Source: Ramlibacter tataouinensis (lineage in GTDB: Bacteria > Pseudomonadota > Gammaproteobacteria > Burkholderiales > Burkholderiaceae_C). Taken from it: a stretch of 64,000 bases of DNA. Position numbers and translations under genes: made by a program. The DNA lies in contig DIZF01000065.1 in assembly GCA_002427815.1 (NCBI GenBank), forward strand, positions 17,032-81,031, in the 5' to 3' direction. A model generated the notes under the pieces. The model saw nothing but the letters and a program-made list of their open reading frames with translations, ran no database searches and was not told where the DNA came from. The stretch's first letter is position 1; each line of letters opens with the position of its first letter. Positions 59,266-64,000 of this stretch are shown one piece after another.

Positions 59266-61912
59266 AGGACAAGGCAATGTGATCTATCGGGCCGACTATC
59301 AGGGGCCGGCGTTCTGGATCGACAGCGTGGAGCTGTGCTTCGACCTGGACCCCGCCAAGACCCGCGTGCTCAACCGCATGAAGCTGCGTCGCAACCTCGA
59401 TGTGCCAGCGCAGGCACTGCGGCTGGACGGCGAAGAGCTGGACCTGGCCCGGGTGCTGGTGAACGGCCAGGGCGCGTCGTTCAAGCTGGAAGCCAACCAG
59501 CTGGTGCTGGAGAACCTGCCCGAGGGCGGCGACGCGTTCGACCTGGAAATTCTCACCACCTGCATACCGGCCAAGAACACCAAGCTGATGGGCCTGTACG
59601 TGAGCAACGAGTCCTTCTTCACGCAATGCGAGGCCGAGGGCTTCCGGCGCATCACCTATTTCCTGGACCGGCCCGACGTGATGGCCAGCTACACCGTGCT
59701 GCTGCGCGCCAACAAGGAACGCTATCCGGTGCTGCTGTCAAACGGCAACCTGGTCGAGCAGGGCGACCTGGAGGACGGGCGCCATTTCGCGAAATGGGTG
59801 GACCCGTTCCGCAAGCCGAGCTACCTGTTCGCCCTGGTGGCCGGGCAGCTGGTGTGCCGCGAACAGCGGATCCGGTCGCGCAACGGCAGCGACCACCTGC
59901 TGCAGGTCTATGTCCGCGCCGGCGACCTCGACAAGACCGAGCACGCGATGAATTCGCTGATGGCTTCGGTCGCCTGGGACGAGGCGCGGTTCGGCCTGGC
60001 GCTGGACCTGGAGCGCTTCATGATCGTCGCCACCAGCGACTTCAACATGGGGGCCATGGAGAACAAGGGCCTGAACATCTTCAACACGAAGTACGTGCTG
60101 GCCAGCCAGGCCACCGCCACCGACATCGACTTTTCCAACATCGAGTCGGTGGTGGGCCACGAGTATTTCCACAACTGGACCGGCAACCGCGTCACCTGCC
60201 GCGACTGGTTCCAGTTGAGCCTGAAGGAAGGCCTGACGGTATTCCGCGACCAGGAGTTCTCGCAGGACCTGGCGGGCGAGGCTTCGGCGCGCGCCGTCAA
60301 GCGCATCGAGGACGTGCGTGTTCTGCGCACGGCCCAGTTCCCGGAGGATGCGGGTCCCATGGCCCATCCGGTGCGGCCCGACCAGTACCTGGAAATCAAC
60401 AACTTCTATACCGTCACCGTCTACGAAAAGGGCGCCGAAGTCGTGCGCATGATGCAGACCCTGGTCGGGCGCGAGGGTTTCGCGCGCGGCATGACGCTTT
60501 ACTTCCAGCGCCACGACGGGCATGCCGTCACCTGTGACGACTTCGCCCAGGCCATCGCCGATGCCAACCCGCAGTCGCAACTGGCGCAATTGCTGCCGCA
60601 GTTCAAGCGCTGGTACAGCCAGGCCGGAACACCGCGCGTCAGGGCCACCGGCCGCTACGACGCGGCGTCGGGCGATTACGCGCTCACGCTCTCGCAGCAT
60701 TGCCCGGCCACGCCGGGCCAGCCGGAGAAAGAGCCCTTCGTCATTCCCATCGGCCTGGGCCTGCTGGGGCGGGACGGCCGCGAGTTGAGCGACGGCATGC
60801 ATGTGCTCACGCAGGCCAGCGAGACCTTGAGCTTTCCGGGATTGCAGGGCGAGCCGGTGCCTTCCATCCTGCGGGGTTTCAGCGCGCCGGTGATCCTGGA
60901 GTTCGACTACAGCGACGAGCAGCTGCTGACGCTGCTCGCCAACGACACCGACCCGTTCAACCGCTGGGAAGCCGGCCAGCGCCTGGCCGTGAACCGCGCG
61001 CTGGCCTTCATCGCCGAGCCGGGGCTGACGGCGAGCGACATCCGGCTGGACGCGCCCTACATCGACGCGATGCGCAGCGTCCTGCGCCATCCGCGGCTCG
61101 ATGCCGCATTCAAGGAGCTGGCGCTGACGCTGCCGGCCGAGACCTACATCGGGGAGCAGCTGGACACGGTCGACCCGCAGCGCATCCACCAGGTGCGCGA
61201 AGCCATGCGCGAGCAGATGGCGCAGGCGCTTTTCGAAGACTGGCAGTGGGCCTTCGACATGCACCGCGAGAACGGTGCCTACCAGCCCGATGCGGCGTCC
61301 TCGGGCCGCCGCGCCCTGGCGGGCCTGGCCCTGACCCACCTGTGCCTGGCCGCGCGCCGCAGCGCCGACACGGTCTGGCCGGGCAAGGCCTATCAGCGCT
61401 TCAAGGACGCGGGCAACATGACCGACCGCTTCAACGCCCTGGCCGCCCTGGTGACCAGCGGCAACGATCTGGCCCCCGCGGCGCTGCGGCGCTTCCACAT
61501 CCTGTTTGCCAACGAGCCGCTGGTGCTGGACAAGTGGTTCGCCCTGCAGGCCGGCGCGCCGGACCGCGGCGGCAATGTGCTGCCCGCCGTCAAGCAGTTG
61601 ATGAACCACCCGGACTTCAACATCCGCAACCCGAACCGCGCCCGCAGCGTGATCTTCAGCTACTGCAGCGCCAATCCCGGCGCCTTCCACCGACCGGACG
61701 CGGCCGGTTACGTGTACTGGTGCGAGCGCGTCATCGAGCTCGACGCGATCAATCCGCAGGTGGCGGCCCGGCTGGCGCGGGCGCTGGACCGCTGGAAGAA
61801 GCTGGTGGAGCCGCTGCGCAGCGCGGCGCGTGAAGCCATCGCCCGCGTCGCGGCCCGGCCCGATCTGAGCAACGACGTGCGCGAGGTCGTCACCCGCGCG
61901 CTGGCGGATTGA
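59258..61912 (+). CDS. pepN: Aminopeptidase N (M1 family, alanyl)
   Basis: 884 residues, close to E. coli PepN. Zinc metalloaminopeptidase removing N-terminal residues from peptides in the cytoplasm. GAMEN motif NMGAMENKGLNIFN (substrate N-terminus binding), zinc site VVGHEYFHNWTGNRV (HExxH) with distal Glu in LKEGLTVFRDQEF, the catalytic Tyr region YTVTVYEKGAEVVRMM, and a C-terminal helical domain (DUF3458/armadillo type). Start ATG 59258 overlaps the HAD stop by eight bases, so translation is coupled. Confidence 0.96.
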   Translation: MREGQGNVIYRADYQGPAFWIDSVELCFDLDPAKTRVLNRMKLRRNLDVPAQALRLDGEELDLARVLVNGQGASFKLEANQLVLENLPEGGDAFDLEILTTCIPAKNTKLMGLYVSNESFFTQCEAEGFRRITYFLDRPDVMASYTVLLRANKERYPVLLSNGNLVEQGDLEDGRHFAKWVDPFRKPSYLFALVAGQLVCREQRIRSRNGSDHLLQVYVRAGDLDKTEHAMNSLMASVAWDEARFGLALDLERFMIVATSDFNMGAMENKGLNIFNTKYVLASQATATDIDFSNIESVVGHEYFHNWTGNRVTCRDWFQLSLKEGLTVFRDQEFSQDLAGEASARAVKRIEDVRVLRTAQFPEDAGPMAHPVRPDQYLEINNFYTVTVYEKGAEVVRMMQTLVGREGFARGMTLYFQRHDGHAVTCDDFAQAIADANPQSQLAQLLPQFKRWYSQAGTPRVRATGRYDAASGDYALTLSQHCPATPGQPEKEPFVIPIGLGLLGRDGRELSDGMHVLTQASETLSFPGLQGEPVPSILRGFSAPVILEFDYSDEQLLTLLANDTDPFNRWEAGQRLAVNRALAFIAEPGLTASDIRLDAPYIDAMRSVLRHPRLDAAFKELALTLPAETYIGEQLDTVDPQRIHQVREAMREQMAQALFEDWQWAFDMHRENGAYQPDAASSGRRALAGLALTHLCLAARRSADTVWPGKAYQRFKDAGNMTDRFNALAALVTSGNDLAPAALRRFHILFANEPLVLDKWFALQAGAPDRGGNVLPAVKQLMNHPDFNIRNPNRARSVIFSYCSANPGAFHRPDAAGYVYWCERVIELDAINPQVAARLARALDRWKKLVEPLRSAAREAIARVAARPDLSNDVREVVTRALAD

Positions 61913-61933
61913 CCCCCCACTCCAGGAGGAAGA

Positions 61934-63193
61934 ATGATGACCAGGAAGAACGCCTTTTACGCGCAATCGGGCGGTGTCACCGCCGTCATCAACGCATCCG
62001 CCTGCGGCGTGATCCAGACCGCGCGCGCCCACCGCGACAAGATCGGCAAGGTCTACGCCGGGCGCAACGGCATCATCGGCGCGCTCACCGAAGACCTGAT
62101 CGACACCACGCGCGAGTCCGCTGCCGCCATTGCCCTGCTGCGTTCCACGCCATCGGGAGCCTTCGGTTCGGCCCGCTTCAAGCTCAAGTCGCTGGAGGCG
62201 AACAAGCGCGAATACGAACGCCTGATCGAGGTGTTCCAGGCGCACGACATCGGCTATTTCTTCTACAACGGCGGCGGGGACTCGGCCGACACCTGCTACA
62301 AGGTGAGCCAGTTGTCGCAAGCCATGGGCTACCCGATCCAGGCCATCCATGTTCCCAAGACCGTGGACAACGACCTGCCCATCACCGATTGCTGCCCCGG
62401 CTTCGGCTCGGTCGCCAAGTACGTCGCAGTGTCCGCGCTCGAAGCCTCGTTCGACGTGCGCTCCATGGCCAAGACCTCGACCAAGGTATTCGTCCTCGAA
62501 GTGATGGGCCGCCATGCGGGCTGGATCGCCGCCGCCGGCGGCCTGGTGCAGGACCACGGGATTCCGGTCGTGGTGCTGTTCCCCGAGATCGAATTCGACC
62601 AGGCCCGGTTCATCGCCCGGGTCGACGCGCTGGTCAAGGCGCACGGGTATTGCACGGTTGTCGTGTCCGAAGGCTGCCACTATCCCGACGGCAAGTTCCT
62701 GGCCGAACAGGGAACGCGCGACGCCTTCGGCCACGCGCAGCTGGGCGGCGCGGCGCCGGTGGTGGCGGATATGGTCAAACAGGCGCTGGGCCACAAGTTC
62801 CACTGGGCGGTGGCCGACTACCTGCAGCGCGCGGCGCGGCATATCGCATCCAGGACCGACGTGAAGCAGGCGTATGAGCTGGGCAAGGCGGCCGTGCAGC
62901 TGGCGCTCAAGGGCCACAACGCCGTCATGCCCACCATCGATCGCGTCAGCGACGCGCCCTACAAGTACAAGATCGGCATGGCACCGCTGGCCAAGGTGGC
63001 CAACGTGGAGAAATTCATGCCGCGCAACTTCATCACCGAGGACGGCTTCGGCATCACCGAGCGCTGCAAACGCTACCTGATGCCGCTGATCCAGGGCGAG
63101 GATTACCCGAAATACAGGAATGGGCTGCCGGTCTACGCGACGCTGAAGAATCTTCCGGTGGCCAGGAAGCTCGCGCCGTTCGAGCTGAAATAA
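61934..63193 (+). CDS. pfp: Pyrophosphate-type 6-phosphofructokinase
   Basis: 419 residues of the phosphofructokinase fold. YNGGGDSADTCYK stands where ATP enzymes have GGDGT, indicating PPi as donor. Substrate loop IHVPKTVDNDLP with catalytic Asp, and VLEVMGRHAGWIAAAGGL binds fructose-6-phosphate. It interconverts F6P and fructose-1,6-bisphosphate reversibly, as in many Comamonadaceae that lack ATP-PFK. Strong AGGAGGA ribosome site; ATG 61934 and 61937 both possible. Confidence 0.93.
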   Translation: MMTRKNAFYAQSGGVTAVINASACGVIQTARAHRDKIGKVYAGRNGIIGALTEDLIDTTRESAAAIALLRSTPSGAFGSARFKLKSLEANKREYERLIEVFQAHDIGYFFYNGGGDSADTCYKVSQLSQAMGYPIQAIHVPKTVDNDLPITDCCPGFGSVAKYVAVSALEASFDVRSMAKTSTKVFVLEVMGRHAGWIAAAGGLVQDHGIPVVVLFPEIEFDQARFIARVDALVKAHGYCTVVVSEGCHYPDGKFLAEQGTRDAFGHAQLGGAAPVVADMVKQALGHKFHWAVADYLQRAARHIASRTDVKQAYELGKAAVQLALKGHNAVMPTIDRVSDAPYKYKIGMAPLAKVANVEKFMPRNFITEDGFGITERCKRYLMPLIQGEDYPKYRNGLPVYATLKNLPVARKLAPFELK

Positions 63194-63220
63194 GCAGCGC
63201 CGGGTCGAGCTGCCGATCCG

Positions 63221-64000
63221 TCACGCTGGCGCTTTGCCCGCGCCGGCGAGTTCGTTGGCGATCCACTCGTCGATGACCTTCTCGAGCGTGTCCAGCGGCA
63301 GCGCCCCCTGGTCAATGACGGCGTTGTGGAACCGGCGGATGTCGAAGCGATCGCCCAGCCTGGCCTTGGCGTGGTCGCGCAGCTCCCTGATCTTCAGCGC
63401 GCCGATCATGTAGCCCAGAGCCTGGCCCGGGCTGGACGTGTAGCGGTCCACCTCGGACGTCACGAAGGCGCGGTCCACACCGGTGCGTTCGACCATGAAG
63501 GCAATAGCCTGTTGCCGCGACCAACCCAGGCTGTGGATGCCGGTGTCGACCACCAGCCGCGCAGCGCGGAACGCCTGCCATTGCAGGTGGCCGAACAGGC
63601 TGTACGGATCGCCGTACAGCCCGATGTCGCGGCCCAGCGTCTCGGCGTAGACCGCCCAGCCCTCGACGAAGGCGGTGTAGCCACCGTCGCGGCGGAACCG
63701 GGGCAGGCCATGCAGTTCGACCGCCCGTGCAATCTGCAGGTGGTGGCCAGGCACGGCCTCGTGGGCGGTCAGCGTGGCCATCTTCCAGATGGGCCGCGTG
63801 CGCCAGCCCAGCGTATTGGCATTGAAATAGCCGGCGCGCGTCCCGTCGAGCGCCGGCCCATCGTAATACTCGGCGGCATCCGGACCCTGGAACGCAGGCA
63901 TGGACCGCACGCCGTAGGGGGCTCGCGGCAGCTGCGCGAACAGGCGCGGCAGTTCGGCGTCGATGCGCTTGGCGATGTCGCGGTAGCCGGCCAGCAGCGC
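63221..64000 (-). CDS. DUF885 family metallopeptidase, C-terminal part
   Basis: At least 259 residues; the N-terminus lies beyond the window's right edge. The frame is open from 64000 through AYRDIAKRI-like GYRDIAKRIDAELPRLF. The zinc motif is TAHEAVPGHHLQIA (HExxxHH-like with a second His), followed by FVEGWAVYAETLGRDIGLY supplying the downstream Glu. PF05960-type proteins are secreted or lipoprotein zincins of unclear substrate. Any signal peptide is off-window. Convergent with pfp, 27 bases apart. Confidence 0.88.
   Translation of the reverse strand, partial: ALLAGYRDIAKRIDAELPRLFAQLPRAPYGVRSMPAFQGPDAAEYYDGPALDGTRAGYFNANTLGWRTRPIWKMATLTAHEAVPGHHLQIARAVELHGLPRFRRDGGYTAFVEGWAVYAETLGRDIGLYGDPYSLFGHLQWQAFRAARLVVDTGIHSLGWSRQQAIAFMVERTGVDRAFVTSEVDRYTSSPGQALGYMIGALKIRELRDHAKARLGDRFDIRRFHNAVIDQGALPLDTLEKVIDEWIANELAGAGKAPA

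Overview
The window is chromosomal DNA of a high-GC betaproteobacterium, most likely a Burkholderiales member of the Comamonadaceae (Ramlibacter/Variovorax-like). That placement is an inference from gene content and order. The markers are folC-SPOR-cvpA-purF-metZ(relic)-gltX, the protein methyltransferase-rhodanese-TolC-WaaA-WaaC block, an IPTL-CTERM surface protein, a PPi-type phosphofructokinase, and GC-rich palindromic repeats. Coding density is high, many neighbours overlap by ATGA/GTGA/TTGA, and no gene-free stretch exceeds about 300 bases. There is no rRNA, CRISPR array, intact prophage or insertion sequence.

Layout. 0-0.26 kb: 3' end of an IPTL-CTERM protein and a terminator. 0.5-5.6 kb: TetR regulator plus RND efflux adaptor and pump, with a palindromic operator candidate. 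5.6-8.0 kb: methyltransferase, rhodanese and TolC. 8.0-11.8 kb (minus): Kdo and heptosyl transferases for LPS core and a phosphohexomutase. 11.9-16.2 kb: pyrD, then a coupled alkylation-repair set (Ada/AlkA fusion, MGMT, EamA exporter, small basic protein). 16.3-16.6 kb: two tiny unannotated-type ORFs. 16.8-26.1 kb: an Lrp regulator divergent from a trans-sulfuration-type PLP enzyme, an ATC-hydrolase-like protein, a complete LivKHMGF importer, an FAD amine oxidase and a VOC protein. This is plausibly one uptake and catabolic unit for an unknown, perhaps sulfur-containing, amino compound. 26.4-27.5 kb: glycine-zipper protein, an integrase C-terminal scrap and a tRNA-Ala/Glu/Asp cluster. 27.6-33.4 kb (minus): folC, SPOR, cvpA, purF, metZ relic, gltX. 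33.5-38.8 kb: ArsC-like, ppnP, argG, two SPW membrane proteins and a molybdenum hydroxylase pair with a broken large subunit. 38.9-46.2 kb: tamB, tamA, murB, yajQ. 46.2-53.3 kb: retropepsin, MFS exporter, PAS/MarR pair, metallophosphoesterase, a chimeric sigma-factor gene, plsY, ybaK and an aldo/keto reductase. 53.3-64 kb: an acyl-CoA synthetase carrying an in-frame repeat insertion, a hydrolase, a zincin-like Sel1 protein, prfB with its programmed frameshift, a shortened HAD phosphatase, pepN, pfp and a DUF885 peptidase.

The most striking theme is genome erosion by clean internal deletions. Four genes between 29 and 59 kb (metZ, the molybdopterin subunit, an ECF sigma factor fused to a foreign C-terminus, and a HAD phosphatase) keep recognisable ends but lack their middles. 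Three of the four junctions remain in frame. Separately, a roughly 190-bp block of dispersed palindromic repeats is inserted in frame into an otherwise intact AMP-forming ligase. No large new system (defence, secretion, biosynthetic cluster) was found. The best candidate for an undescribed function is the Lrp/PLP enzyme/ATC-hydrolase/Liv/oxidase cluster.
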